This document shows, piece by piece, positions 34,046 to 42,326 of a DNA stretch of 64,000 nt. Position numbers and translations under genes: made by a program. The stretch lies in contig DAAN01000003.1 in assembly GCA_001701135.1 (NCBI GenBank), forward strand, positions 1 through 64,000. Reading direction: 5' to 3'. Every line of letters begins with the position of its first letter. Position 1 is the first letter of the stretch. The notes beneath the pieces were generated by a model, which saw only the letters and a list, made by a program, of their open reading frames with translations, was not told the origin of the DNA and did no database searches. Source of the DNA: Bacteroidales bacterium H3 (GTDB taxonomy: Bacteria > Bacteroidota > Bacteroidia > Bacteroidales > Muribaculaceae).

Positions 34046-34888
34046 TTATCGGCGGTCTTTTGCGGCAGCCATTACGGCTTTTGCGATGTTAGTGGCAGCT
34101 TCGGCGCGGCAGGTGGCGAAGCTTGGCCAGTCATTGAAGTCGATGATGCTCAGTGAGCCGTCGTCGGCTTGTATGCATTCGCCGCCGTAGACCACGAGGT
34201 TGAGTTCGCGGGCGGCGTTGCGGCAGAGAGTGCGGAGCGTTTCGTCGGTGCGGCGGTTGGCTTCATCGCGGAGGTTGAGCGGTTCGGCCTCATAGGGGAG
34301 GAACCAGTGGAAGAACGGTGTGCCGGCCACACCGTAGAATTTCACCAGGCGGCCCGGCAGGTGGCGCGAGATGACCGCGCGCCGGAATCCGCGCAGAAAA
34401 TATTCCTGAAGCACATCCTGCGCCTCGACGGGGGTGCGCACATAGCTCACATCCTCGGCGTGCTGGGCGTGGAAGTCGCCGCGCTTGATCCAGCACTGGG
34501 TGAATCCGAGTTTCTGCAGGCGCGGGCGCACGGCTTCGTCGGTGTCGACGATGATGCTGGCCGGATAGGGGATGTTGGAGCCTAAGAGTATGCGCGCCTG
34601 ACGCTCGCGGATACAGTTCTCGATGCCATAGCCCGAATTGATGACCAGGCGCCCCTGATCCTCGAGGCTCTGGAGCAGGTCGGTGGTGCGGCGCTCGCGG
34701 CCCATGCTGATGATTACAGGCTCGCTGACGGGGCCGGTACAGAACTCCTCCTCGCTGTATATGTTGACTTCGCAGCCGCGTTTGCGCAGTTGCTCGGCCA
34801 CGGTGTTGAGAATCGTGGCGTCGTTGCCTATATGGTTTGGCGAGAACACTCCGGCTCTCATTATGGCTGCGATCTGGATGGTTGCCAT
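34046..34888 (-). CDS. ATP-grasp (RimK-like) protein of unknown function
   Basis: 280 residues from ATG 34888 (MATIQIAAIMRAGVFSPNHIGND). The order is a Rossmann-like N-terminal part, then an ATP-grasp part: CWIKRGDFHAQHAED, EYFLRGFRRAVISRHLPGRLVKFYG, and the closing metal site GGECIQADDGSLSIIDFNDWPSF, where Asp and Asn match the ATP-grasp Mg-binding D/E-x-N. Such enzymes ligate a carboxylate to an amine or thiol through an acyl phosphate. The substrate is unknown. As first gene of the unit with GtrA, CDP-alcohol transferase and AUR1-type genes, it may modify a lipid head group. An ATG at 34942 lies at the promoter and is not used. Confidence 0.7.
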   Translation of the reverse strand: MATIQIAAIMRAGVFSPNHIGNDATILNTVAEQLRKRGCEVNIYSEEEFCTGPVSEPVIISMGRERRTTDLLQSLEDQGRLVINSGYGIENCIRERQARILLGSNIPYPASIIVDTDEAVRPRLQKLGFTQCWIKRGDFHAQHAEDVSYVRTPVEAQDVLQEYFLRGFRRAVISRHLPGRLVKFYGVAGTPFFHWFLPYEAEPLNLRDEANRRTDETLRTLCRNAARELNLVVYGGECIQADDGSLSIIDFNDWPSFATCRAEAATNIAKAVMAAAKDRR

Positions 34889-34939
34889 AGCACTGGGTCT
34901 TTTCCACGCGCCGGGGTCAGAGCCGGGCGGTTTTGGGAG

Positions 34940-34971
34940 CAAAGTTAGCTATTTCGCCGCAATTAAACAAG
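34940..34971 (-). promoter_or_regulatory. Promoter of the ATP-grasp/lipid operon
   Basis: Minus strand CTTG (34971-34968), 20 nt, TAACTTTG (34947-34940), 52 bases before the ATG. The -33 part is embedded in CTTGTTTAATT, which resembles the recurring motif of this window. Confidence 0.6.
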
Positions 34972-34977
34972 AAAAAA

Positions 34978-35011
34978 ACGCGCGCACCCTCACCTGAGCG
35001 GGTACGCGCGT
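34978..35011 (-). terminator. Terminator of the ilv operon
   Basis: ACGCGCG/CGCGCGT extended by ACCC/GGGT after one mismatch, 10-base loop, followed on the minus strand by seven T residues. It stands 56 bases past the ilvC stop and next to the promoter of the following operon. Confidence 0.85.
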
Positions 35012-35019
35012 ATTATTTC

Positions 35020-35047
35020 GGTCGGTCCGATTGTTTTGGTCGGTCCG
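35020..35047. repeat. Short direct repeat in the ilvC 3' region
   Basis: GGTCGGTCCG occurs at 35020-35029 and 35038-35047, both followed by (A/G)TT. No function is evident. Confidence 0.6.
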
Positions 35048-35066
35048 GTTATGCCGGAGGGTACGA

Positions 35067-36110
35067 TCAGTTGTTTTCGGGACGGAGGGTGCGGACGGTT
35101 GCGCCGGCACGCCACATCTCGCTTTCGCGGAGGGCCTTGAGTTCTTCCTCAAGTTTCTCGCGGTAGTCGGGCTGGGTGTTGGAGTCGATCGAGCGCTGTG
35201 CCTCTTTGCCGGTCTTCACGCTGTCGTAGAGAGCGTAGACCACAGGCTTGATGGCATCGTGGAACGGGCCCATCCAGTCAAGGGCGCCGCGCTGTGCGGT
35301 TGTGGAGCAGTTGGCATACATCCAGTCCATGCCTTTGGCAGCGAACAGGGGCATGAGCGACTGTGTAAGTTCCTCTACGGTCTCGTTGAAGGCCTCGGAG
35401 GGGGTGTGGCCATTCTCGCGGAGCACTTCGTACTGAGCCAGGAGCAGACCCTGGATAGCGCCCATGAGCGAGCCGCGTTCGCCGGTGAGGTCGCTGACAG
35501 CCTCGCGCTGGAATGTGGTCTCGAAGAGGTAGCCCGAGCCGATGCCGATGCCAAGGGCGAGTGTGCGCTCGAGGGCTTTGCCGGTGGCGTCCTGATATAC
35601 TGCGTAGCTCGAGTTGGTGCCTTTGCCCTCTTTGAAGAGGATGCGGAGCATTGTGCCGGAACCTTTGGGGGCTACCATGATCACGTCGACATCCTTGGGG
35701 GGAACGACGCCGGTGCGGTCGCTCCAGTTGATGGCGAAGCCGTGGCTGAAATAGAGGGCCTTGCCGGGGGTGAGGTGCTTCTTGATGGTGGGCCACTGTG
35801 AAATCACGGCGGCGTCGGAGAGGAGACACATGATGATGGTGCCGCGCTGGCAGGCCTCTTCGATCGAGAAGAGGGTTTCGCCGGGAACCCAGCCGTCGGC
35901 CACAGCCTTGTCGTAGGTCTTGCCGGGACGCTGGCCCACTATCACGTTGAAACCGTTGTCACGGAGGTCAAGACCCTGACCGGGACCTTGCACACCGTAG
36001 CCGATTACAGCGAGAGTTTCGTTTTTGAGCACTTCACGTGCTTTCGAGAGGGGGAATTCTTCGCGTGTGATGACGGTTTCCTCTACACCGCCGAAATTGA
36101 ATTTTGCCAT
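35067..36110 (-). CDS. ilvC: Ketol-acid reductoisomerase
   Basis: 347 residues, a class I enzyme. It isomerises and reduces acetolactate or acetohydroxybutyrate with NADPH in valine and isoleucine synthesis. The Rossmann motif is AVIGYGVQGPGQGLDLRDNGFNVIVGQR, where the arginine after the loop favours NADPH. HGFAINW, VDVIMVAPKGSG, ERGSLMGAIQGLLLAQYE (acid ligands for Mg) and EAFNETVEEL follow. It is last in the ilvD-ilvB-ilvN-ilvC order, 14 bases after ilvN. Confidence 0.97.
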   Translation of the reverse strand: MAKFNFGGVEETVITREEFPLSKAREVLKNETLAVIGYGVQGPGQGLDLRDNGFNVIVGQRPGKTYDKAVADGWVPGETLFSIEEACQRGTIIMCLLSDAAVISQWPTIKKHLTPGKALYFSHGFAINWSDRTGVVPPKDVDVIMVAPKGSGTMLRILFKEGKGTNSSYAVYQDATGKALERTLALGIGIGSGYLFETTFQREAVSDLTGERGSLMGAIQGLLLAQYEVLRENGHTPSEAFNETVEELTQSLMPLFAAKGMDWMYANCSTTAQRGALDWMGPFHDAIKPVVYALYDSVKTGKEAQRSIDSNTQPDYREKLEEELKALRESEMWRAGATVRTLRPENN

Positions 36111-36124
36111 AATGTCAATGATAT

Positions 36125-36700
36125 TTATATGGTTTTGGATTGATTTTCAAGTGTTTCAAGAAGCTCGGCGCGACGTTTTTCCTGCTCCTCGAGGAAACGG
36201 GAGAAGTGCTCGGTGGGGTTCTTGGTGATGCAGATGCGTCCCGAGCGGATAAACTGGAGGATGTCGTAGCGGGCGAGCACGTTGTAGAGCGCCTGGGTCT
36301 CGCTTTCGTGACCTGTTTTCTCGATAATGGTGTAGTCGCGCGTAAGCTCGAGGATGCGGGCGTTGTGCACGCGGATGATTTTTTCGAAATTCTTCTCGTC
36401 GAGGAGCTTGTCGGTGGGCACTTTGTAGAGCGCTATCTCCTGGTAGACGATTTCGTCGTCGGTGTAGAGATAGGCGTTGAGCACGTCGATGCAGCGGTTG
36501 ATCTGCAATATCACCTTCTCCATGGTCTCGCGGTCGGAGGTGCAGGTGAAGTTCATCTTGTGGATGCCGTGGATGGCGCTGGCGCTCGACGACACGCTCT
36601 CGAGGTTGAGACCGCGGCGGGTGAATATGATGGAGATGCGGTTGAGCAGGCCTACCTGGTTTTCGGTGAAAACCGATATGGTGAAAAGTTGCTGTTCCAT
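36125..36700 (-). CDS. ilvN: Acetolactate synthase small (regulatory) subunit
   Basis: 191 residues. An N-terminal ACT domain (FTISVFTENQVGLLNRISIIFTRRGLNLESVSSSASAI) binds valine and mediates feedback inhibition. A second ALS_ss domain follows (NARILELTRDYTIIEKTGHESETQALYNVL). I start at ATG 36700 (MEQQLFTIS), where the ACT fold begins; the in-frame ATG at 36796 would lie inside ilvB. It follows ilvB by 34 bases and pairs with it. Confidence 0.94.
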   Translation of the reverse strand: MEQQLFTISVFTENQVGLLNRISIIFTRRGLNLESVSSSASAIHGIHKMNFTCTSDRETMEKVILQINRCIDVLNAYLYTDDEIVYQEIALYKVPTDKLLDEKNFEKIIRVHNARILELTRDYTIIEKTGHESETQALYNVLARYDILQFIRSGRICITKNPTEHFSRFLEEQEKRRAELLETLENQSKTI

Positions 36701-36734
36701 AAGCGGGAAATTCTTGGGATGGGCGGCTGCGGGA

Positions 36735-38459
36735 TCAGTCGCGGTAGTGGGTGTCGGCGTTGAGGAGGATTTCGTCGACGGCGGCTCCGGGCACAATCAT
36801 GGGGAATACCATGTCGGTGGGGTCGATGTTGACGTCGAGAAGGTAGCTCTCGTCGGAGGCCATCATGCGGGCGATGGCATCGTTGAGCTGCGCGCGGCCG
36901 GCCACGCGTTCGCCTTTGATGTTGTAGGCCGACGCGATGGTGACGAAGTCGGGATTGATCATCGGCGTCTGCGAGAAGTGGTTCTTGTAGAACATCGCCT
37001 GCCATTGGCGCACGTTGCCCAGAAAATCGTTGTTGAGGATGATCATTTTCACCTTTATGCCGTAGGCGAGCATGGTGCCGAGTTCCTGCATGGTCATCTG
37101 GAAGCCGCCGTCGCCCATGAAGGCGAACACCTGGCGGTCGGGGCATGCCACTTTGGCGCCGATGGCGGCCGGCAGACAGAAGCCCATGGTGCCGAGGCCT
37201 CCCGAGGTGAGGATGCTGCGGGGCATGGTGAATTTGAAGTAGCGGGCGGCCATCATCTGGTTCTGGCCTACGTCGGTGACGAGGATGCCGCTGTTGCCCG
37301 AGGCTTCCGACACTTTGCGCACTACTTCGCCCATGCGCATTGCGCCGTCGGGAGCGATGTCGTCGGGGTCGAGCTCGCGCTTCATCACCACGTCGCGTTC
37401 CACCTGCTCGGGGCGCTCGAATGTCTCGAGCCACTTGGGGTGGCGTGCCTGGTTCACCAGAGGCAGGAGGAGTTCGAGGGCGCGGCGGGCATCGGCGTGG
37501 ATGGCCGTGCCGACTTTCACGTTTTTGTTGAGCTCGGCGTTGTCGATGTCGATGTGGATTATCTGCGCCTGAGGGGCATATTTCTTTATGGCGCCGGTGA
37601 TGCGGTTGTCGAAACGCATGCCCACGGCCATAATCACGTCGGCGCGGTTGGTGGCTATGTTGGGGCCGATATTGCCGTGCATGCCCACCATGCCTTTGAA
37701 AAGCGGGTGGTCGGAGGGCATGGTCGAAAGACCCAGCAGGGTCGCCACTACGGGTATGTCGGCTTTCTCGGCCAGAGCCTGCAGCTGCGGCTCGGCCTGC
37801 GAGATTTCCACACCGTGGCCGGCGATGATCAGCGGGCGGACAGCATGGTTGAGCAGCGATGCCGCCTCGCGGATGGCAGCGGGCTGCGGCGAGGGATCGG
37901 GGTCGTAGCTGCGGATGAATTCGATTTTGGAGTAATCCCATTCCAGCATGCCGCGCTGCGCGTCGTTGGTGATGTCGAGCACCACGGCGCCGGGGCGCCC
38001 TGTGCGGGCTATGTAGAATGCGCGCGCGATGGCCCAGGGAATCTCCTCGGGGCGCTGCACCTGATAGGCCCATTTTGTCACGGGGAGGGTGATGCCTATG
38101 ACGTCGGCTTCCTGAAACGCATCGGTGCCGAGCTGTGTCACGCCTACCTGACCGGTGATGACCACAACGGGTGTGGAGTCAACGTTGGCGTCGGCGATGC
38201 CGGTGATGGCGTTTGTTGCGGCCGGACCTGAGGTCACGGTCACCACGCCCACCCGACCTGATGCGCGCGCATAGCCCTGGGCGGCGTGCACGGCGCCCTG
38301 TTCGTGGCGCGTGAGGATATGATGAAGCTCGTCGGAGTGCTGGTAGAGCTTGTCGTAGAAATCTATGATCTGGCCGCCTGGGTATCCGAAGATGGTGTCG
38401 ACCCCTTCGGCGATAAGTGCCCGGCAAATGGCCTCTGAACCTGAAATCTGCTCACTCAT
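36735..38459 (-). CDS. ilvB: Acetolactate synthase large (catalytic) subunit
   Basis: 574 residues. It joins two pyruvates, or pyruvate and 2-oxobutyrate, using thiamine diphosphate, Mg and FAD. The thiamine-activating Glu is in HHILTRHEQGAVHAAQG, and the ThDP/Mg motif GDGGFQMTMQEL ends in LNNDF. The middle domain has VVATLLGLSTMPSDHPLF. The start at 38459 (MSEQISGSEAICRAL) was chosen over 38570, which would add unrelated residues. It lies 88 bases after ilvD. Confidence 0.96.
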   Translation of the reverse strand: MSEQISGSEAICRALIAEGVDTIFGYPGGQIIDFYDKLYQHSDELHHILTRHEQGAVHAAQGYARASGRVGVVTVTSGPAATNAITGIADANVDSTPVVVITGQVGVTQLGTDAFQEADVIGITLPVTKWAYQVQRPEEIPWAIARAFYIARTGRPGAVVLDITNDAQRGMLEWDYSKIEFIRSYDPDPSPQPAAIREAASLLNHAVRPLIIAGHGVEISQAEPQLQALAEKADIPVVATLLGLSTMPSDHPLFKGMVGMHGNIGPNIATNRADVIMAVGMRFDNRITGAIKKYAPQAQIIHIDIDNAELNKNVKVGTAIHADARRALELLLPLVNQARHPKWLETFERPEQVERDVVMKRELDPDDIAPDGAMRMGEVVRKVSEASGNSGILVTDVGQNQMMAARYFKFTMPRSILTSGGLGTMGFCLPAAIGAKVACPDRQVFAFMGDGGFQMTMQELGTMLAYGIKVKMIILNNDFLGNVRQWQAMFYKNHFSQTPMINPDFVTIASAYNIKGERVAGRAQLNDAIARMMASDESYLLDVNIDPTDMVFPMIVPGAAVDEILLNADTHYRD

Positions 38460-38547
38460 AAATATGATTGTGTGGGAAAATGGAACTTGGGAATGTGAGA
38501 TACGGAGAAAAAAACGGGAGAGAAAGAACGGCGCTGCAGCGAAGTGC

Positions 38548-40377
38548 TTAATCGAGCTTGCGCACGCCACCCTTGTCGGCTGAGGTGACCATGGAGGCGT
38601 AGGCTCGCAATGCCAGCGACACCTCGCGTTGGCGGTCGCGAGGAGTGAATGCCTCTTTGCCGAGGGCTTCCTCCTGGCGGCGGCGCTGCGCCAGCTCTTC
38701 GTCGGTGAGGCGCACGTTGATGGTGCGTGCGGGGATGTCGATGTCGATGATGTCGCCGTCGCGCACCAGGCCGATGCTGCCGCCGTTGGCTGCCTCGGGC
38801 GATATGTGGCCGATCGACAGGCCCGATGTGCCTCCCGAGAAACGTCCGTCGGTGATAAGCGCGCACTCTTTGCCCAGGTGCTTGCTCTTGATATAGGAGG
38901 TGGGATAGAGCATTTCCTGCATGCCGGGGCCTCCTTTGGGGCCTTCGTAGGTGATGACTACCACGTCGCCGCTCTTGACCTGATCGTTGAGGATACCCTC
39001 CACGGCGGCCTCCTGCGAGGTGAACACCTTGGCGGGACCGCTGAAGCGGAAGATGCTCTCGTCGACGCCGGCGGTTTTCACCACGCAGCCGTCGACGGCA
39101 ATGTTGCCTTTGAGTACGGCCAGACCGCCATCTTTCACATAGGCATGTTCCATGTCGCGGATGCACCCGTTGGCGCGGTCGGTGTCGAGACTGGCGTAGT
39201 AGCTCATCTGCTTGCCCATCTCGGTGGTGCGTTTAAGCCCCGGGGCGCTTTTCCACAGTTCGTCGGCTTTGTCGTCGAAGAGTTTGCCGCCCACGGCATA
39301 GCGGTCGATGGCGCCGCGGAGCGAGAGACGGTCGACGCGGTTGACCGAAGTGTCGACCAGGCCGGCGTCGGCCAATATTTTCATTATCGAGAGGATGCCG
39401 CCTGCTCGGTTCACATCCTGGATATGGTAGTGGGAGTTGGGCGCCACCTTGCACAGCACGGGTGTCTTGCGCGAGAGGGCGTCGATGTCGGCCATGGTGA
39501 AGTCGGCGCCGGCCTCGTTGGCCACTGCCAGCAGGTGGAGCACGGTGTTGGTGGAGCCACCCATGGCAATGTCGAGGGTCATGGCGTTGAGCATGGCCTG
39601 GCGGGTGGCGATGCTGCGTGGGAGCACGCTGAGGTCGCCGTCGCGGTAGTAGGCGTAGGTGTTCTCCACGATCTGGGCGGCAGCCTTTTTGAAGAGTTCG
39701 CGGCGGTTGACGTGTGTCGCCACCACAGTGCCGTTGCCGGGGAGCGCGAGACCGATGGCTTCGTTGAGCGAGTTCATGGAGTTGGCGGTGAACATGCCTG
39801 AGCATGAGCCGCAGGTGGGGCACCCTTTTTCTTCGAGTTGACGCACGGTTTCGTCGGTGATGGTGGAGTCGGCCGATTCAATCATGATGTCGATGAGGTC
39901 GACGTCGCGGCCTGCCACATGCCCTGCTTCCATGGGGCCGCCGGAAACGAAAATGGCGGGAATGTTGAGGCGCATGGCGGCCATGAGCATGCCCGGGGTG
40001 ATTTTGTCGCAGTTTGAGATGCACACCATTGCGTCGGCCTTATGGGCGTTGACCATATATTCTATGGAGTCGGCGATGAGATCGCGCGATGGGAGGGAGT
40101 AGAGCATGCCGTCGTGGCCCATGGCGATGCCGTCGTCGATGGCGATGGTGTTGAATTCCGCGGCAAAGCATCCGAGTTTTTCAATTTCTGCTTTGACAAG
40201 CTGACCGGCCTCATGTAGGTGTGTGTGGCCCGGCACAAACTGCGTGAATGAATTGACCACTGCGATTATGGGGCGGCCTATCTGCTCCTCTTTCATGCCG
40301 TTGGCACGCCAGAGTGCGCGGGCACCGGCCATGCGGCGCCCCTGAGTGCTTGCTGCGCTTCTCAAAGGAAAACTCAT
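38548..40377 (-). CDS. ilvD: Dihydroxy-acid dehydratase
   Basis: 609 residues. It makes the 2-keto acids of valine and isoleucine by dehydration. Iron-sulfur ligands are visible in [11 protein letters not shown] and [17 protein letters not shown], and the C-terminal domain shows [18 protein letters not shown] and [26 protein letters not shown]. The start at 40377 ([28 protein letters not shown]) fits the family; the ATG at 40548 is upstream of the promoter. It is the first gene of the ilv operon. Confidence 0.97.
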   Translation of the reverse strand: MSFPLRSAASTQGRRMAGARALWRANGMKEEQIGRPIIAVVNSFTQFVPGHTHLHEAGQLVKAEIEKLGCFAAEFNTIAIDDGIAMGHDGMLYSLPSRDLIADSIEYMVNAHKADAMVCISNCDKITPGMLMAAMRLNIPAIFVSGGPMEAGHVAGRDVDLIDIMIESADSTITDETVRQLEEKGCPTCGSCSGMFTANSMNSLNEAIGLALPGNGTVVATHVNRRELFKKAAAQIVENTYAYYRDGDLSVLPRSIATRQAMLNAMTLDIAMGGSTNTVLHLLAVANEAGADFTMADIDALSRKTPVLCKVAPNSHYHIQDVNRAGGILSIMKILADAGLVDTSVNRVDRLSLRGAIDRYAVGGKLFDDKADELWKSAPGLKRTTEMGKQMSYYASLDTDRANGCIRDMEHAYVKDGGLAVLKGNIAVDGCVVKTAGVDESIFRFSGPAKVFTSQEAAVEGILNDQVKSGDVVVITYEGPKGGPGMQEMLYPTSYIKSKHLGKECALITDGRFSGGTSGLSIGHISPEAANGGSIGLVRDGDIIDIDIPARTINVRLTDEELAQRRRQEEALGKEAFTPRDRQREVSLALRAYASMVTSADKGGVRKLD

Positions 40378-40431
40378 AATTATATTGCGGATGTGAATGT
40401 TTTTAATGTGATATTCTGTTTGAATAGTCCG

Positions 40432-40463
40432 CAAAACTACAAAAAGATGTTGTAAAACACAAA
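40432..40463 (-). promoter_or_regulatory. Bacteroidetes-type promoter of the ilv operon
   Basis: Minus strand TTTG (40463-40460), 20 nt, TAGTTTTG (40439-40432). The leader of about 50 bases is too short for a classical leader-peptide attenuator. Confidence 0.7.
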
Positions 40464-40567
40464 TTTCGGGCAAAGTATTTTCACAACGAGGGCGGAAAAG
40501 GCTAAAAAACGGGCTAAAAAAACAGGATATGCGCCCGAAGTGACGCATACCCGGTTATGTAATGATA

Positions 40568-40590
40568 CCCCGCGGATTGTTGTTGCGGGG
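40568..40590 (-). terminator. Weak hairpin after the sugar isomerase-like gene
   Basis: CCCCGC/GCGGGG with an 11-base loop, 17 bases past the stop at 40607. No T run follows on the minus strand, so it is a weak terminator at best. Confidence 0.4.
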
Positions 40591-40606
40591 CGGTGGGGGG
40601 GACAGG

Positions 40607-41494
40607 TTATTGTTTGTTGATGAGGTCCTGGAGATAGAGGCGTGTCTTCACCAGATAGTCGCGGCTGTCGCCTGTAAGCTCGTATTCTATGGTGTATGCT
40701 CCGTTGAAACCGATTTTTTTCAGTTCGCGGATGACGCCCGGGAAATCCACATCGCCTTCGGGGATGGGCTTCTCGGCGCCAAGATACGAGGGATCGGTGG
40801 GATAGCAGCCATCTTTGGCATGAAGCTCTTTTACGAGGGGGCCGAACTGACGGATGGCGTCGACGGGGTTGGCTTTGCCATACATCATCAGGTTGGCCAC
40901 GTCGCAGTTGATGCCGAGGTTGTCGGTGCCTATGTCGCGGATGGCGCGACGGAGGGTGACAGGTGTCTCCTGGCCTGTCTCGAAGTAGATCATGCGGCCG
41001 CGGTTTTTGGCATAGGTGGTCAGGGGCTTCACGGCTTCGATGAAATCTTTATATTGCTGCGAGGAGGGGTCTTCGGGTATAAAACCGAAATGGGTGTGCA
41101 CTGCGGGGATGTCGGCCGCGGTGGCAAAGTCGATCATAGCCGCAAGTTCCACCAATTTGGCCTCGCGACCCTCTGCGGGTACAAGGCCGATGGTGGAGGG
41201 ACCGTTTATGAAGTTCCATTCGCTGTGTCCGGGCACACCCACAAGGGTCGTTACCTTGATATTGTGTTTTTTTGATGCCTCCTTGATCTGGCGGGCGAGT
41301 TCGGGAGTGGCTTTGTCGTAGTACCACTGCACTTCGCAGGATGTGAAGCCGTTGTCACGGAGGAATTTGAATTCATGGTCGATATTGTCGACTTTGTAGA
41401 CAATGGTGCCGATAGTGTTAGCGGGCTTTTCGGCCTGCACCGCGCCGAACGATAGCAGAGCCAGTGCGGCAGATAGGATTTGTTTCAGATTCAT
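40607..41494 (-). CDS. Periplasmic sugar phosphate isomerase/epimerase-like TIM-barrel protein
   Basis: 295 residues. A signal peptide (MNLKQILSAALALLSFGAVQA, cleaved near 21) is followed by an AP-endonuclease-2/xylose-isomerase-type barrel: NIKVTTLVGVPGHSEWNF, IPAVHTHFGFIP, MIYFETGQETPV, LGINCDVANLM, KELHAKDG and a final GAYTIEYELTGDS. The acidic and His residues at strand ends fit a divalent metal site. Members with a signal peptide act on sugars outside the cytoplasm, for instance as 3-keto-glycoside epimerases or lyases. The substrate is unknown. The gene stands alone with its own promoter. Confidence 0.8.
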   Translation of the reverse strand: MNLKQILSAALALLSFGAVQAEKPANTIGTIVYKVDNIDHEFKFLRDNGFTSCEVQWYYDKATPELARQIKEASKKHNIKVTTLVGVPGHSEWNFINGPSTIGLVPAEGREAKLVELAAMIDFATAADIPAVHTHFGFIPEDPSSQQYKDFIEAVKPLTTYAKNRGRMIYFETGQETPVTLRRAIRDIGTDNLGINCDVANLMMYGKANPVDAIRQFGPLVKELHAKDGCYPTDPSYLGAEKPIPEGDVDFPGVIRELKKIGFNGAYTIEYELTGDSRDYLVKTRLYLQDLINKQ

Positions 41495-41522
41495 GGTTTG
41501 GTTATGAGTGGTTGTTTGCGGA

Positions 41523-41554
41523 CAAAATTAATATAATTTCATCGATTAGACAAC
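41523..41554 (-). promoter_or_regulatory. Promoter of the sugar isomerase-like gene
   Basis: Minus strand GTTG (41554-41551), 20 nt, TAATTTTG (41530-41523). The leader is about 20 bases. Confidence 0.6.
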
Positions 41555-41600
41555 TTCCCGGCCGGAAAACGGTTATGCAAAAACACAGCAGAGGGCTGTA

Positions 41601-41616
41601 AGAGCTTGTTTAATAA
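41601..41616 (-). repeat. Recurring motif, reverse copy at the start of the gene-free region
   Basis: The plus strand reads TAAGAGCTTGTTTAATAA, an exact reverse copy of AAACAAGCTCTTA plus flanks. It lies seven bases before the first hairpin of the RNA candidate. Confidence 0.6.
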
Positions 41617-41622
41617 AAAATA

Positions 41623-41801
41623 GGAGATGTGTCGTTTTGGCATTGACACATCTCCTTTTGATGGAAATCACGTGGTTGCGCGGGCGCCGAAGCCCTGTTG
41701 CATCCGCTCAGTGGAGAGAGGCGTGATTTCCGTTGGATTGCTATTGCGCGGGAAATGAACGCGTTTCGTCGCGAAGTGGCGTCATTGGTTCCGTTTTTTT
41801 T
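41623..41801 (+). ncRNA. Candidate structured RNA with intrinsic terminator
   Basis: Three hairpins follow one another on the plus strand. First, a perfect 11-bp stem GGAGATGTGTC/GACACATCTCC (41623-41655). Second, a perfect 10-bp stem GGAAATCACG/CGTGATTTCC (41663-41731) that encloses GGGC-GCCGAA-GCCC (41682-41695). Third, an imperfect stem from 41751 to 41792 whose inner part TTCG-TCG-CGAA is perfect, followed by eight T residues (41794-41801). The last is a good intrinsic terminator. No open reading frame with family character is present. No TAnnTTTG promoter was seen upstream, so it might be a processed leader or a relic. I do not recognise a known RNA family. Confidence 0.45.
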
Positions 41802-42326
41802 ACTTTTCCGGTCGATTCCCCCAACACACATACATATCATCATGAAAACTTAAGCAAATTGCCTTATTGCTATCATTTGATAACCGTGGCGGATTACCCC
41901 TCGAGGGCTTCCCGCAACGTCGGAGGCGCCGGTGCCCCGGGCGGAGAAGGAGGCACTTTGCAGCGCTACCCTCCGATGGGGGGGTGACATCTCCGATAAG
42001 GAGTCAAAAGAATCGAAAGTCAAAGTTCAATCAGAAGCCTCACGGATTCCTGAGAATTGGAATCGACCGGCCGATGAAATTCGCGGCTTTTGGAGAAAGA
42101 TAAGTAACTATTCAGAATAATTCCGACCGGTTACTTCCCGTCGGAGAGGCGGGGAAACAGAGGTCTTGCTCTGGGAGCCGGATTGCAGCGGAAAAACGGT
42201 CCGTTGCTTAATCCGCTACAAAGATAAGGTCAAAAAAATTACTGTGCAAGCATTTGTTCACCGCGTTATTTACTTTTCACCAAAACGGCGCGGTTTTAAG
42301 CTTTATTTGCTTTAAAGTGTTAAAAA
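41802..42326. other. Gene-free stretch with remnants and hairpins
   Basis: No convincing gene. Near 41841 a start-like ATGAAAACT runs into TAA. Removing one frame problem gives a short leader-like peptide, so this may be the decayed start of a lost gene. Two further hairpins are CAGAG/CTCTG (42158-42173) and a 14-bp stem from CGGATTGCAGCGGA (42179-42192) to 42215 with one G-U pair and a bulge. A short palindromic repeat lies at 42102-42136. The last 100 bases are AT-rich. Confidence 0.5.
42102..42136. repeat. Short palindromic repeat element
   Basis: Ends are perfect 7-bp inverted repeats AAGTAAC/GTTACTT, 35 bases in all. The left 17 bases match the left end of the larger element at 45905 at 15 positions, and the right 12 (GACCGGTTACTT) match its right end at 11. 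It looks like an internally deleted copy of that element. Confidence 0.65.

Noticed and set aside
34946..35012. tRNA-like or riboswitch structure before the lipid operon
   Set aside because: The stem is fully explained as the ilv terminator adjoining the promoter of the next operon.
36477..38231. A 584-residue open frame on the plus strand opposite ilvB and ilvN
   Set aside because: Composition is dominated by His, Gly, Val and Asp with no domain. It is the mirror of a GC-rich gene on the other strand, where all catalytic motifs of IlvB are intact.
38629..39801. A 390-residue plus-strand frame opposite ilvD
   Set aside because: Shadow of ilvD, with the same His/Gly/Val-rich composition and no start context.
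41610..42120. Several short open frames in the gene-free region
   Set aside because: None has a start context, family similarity or sensible composition, and they overlap hairpins.
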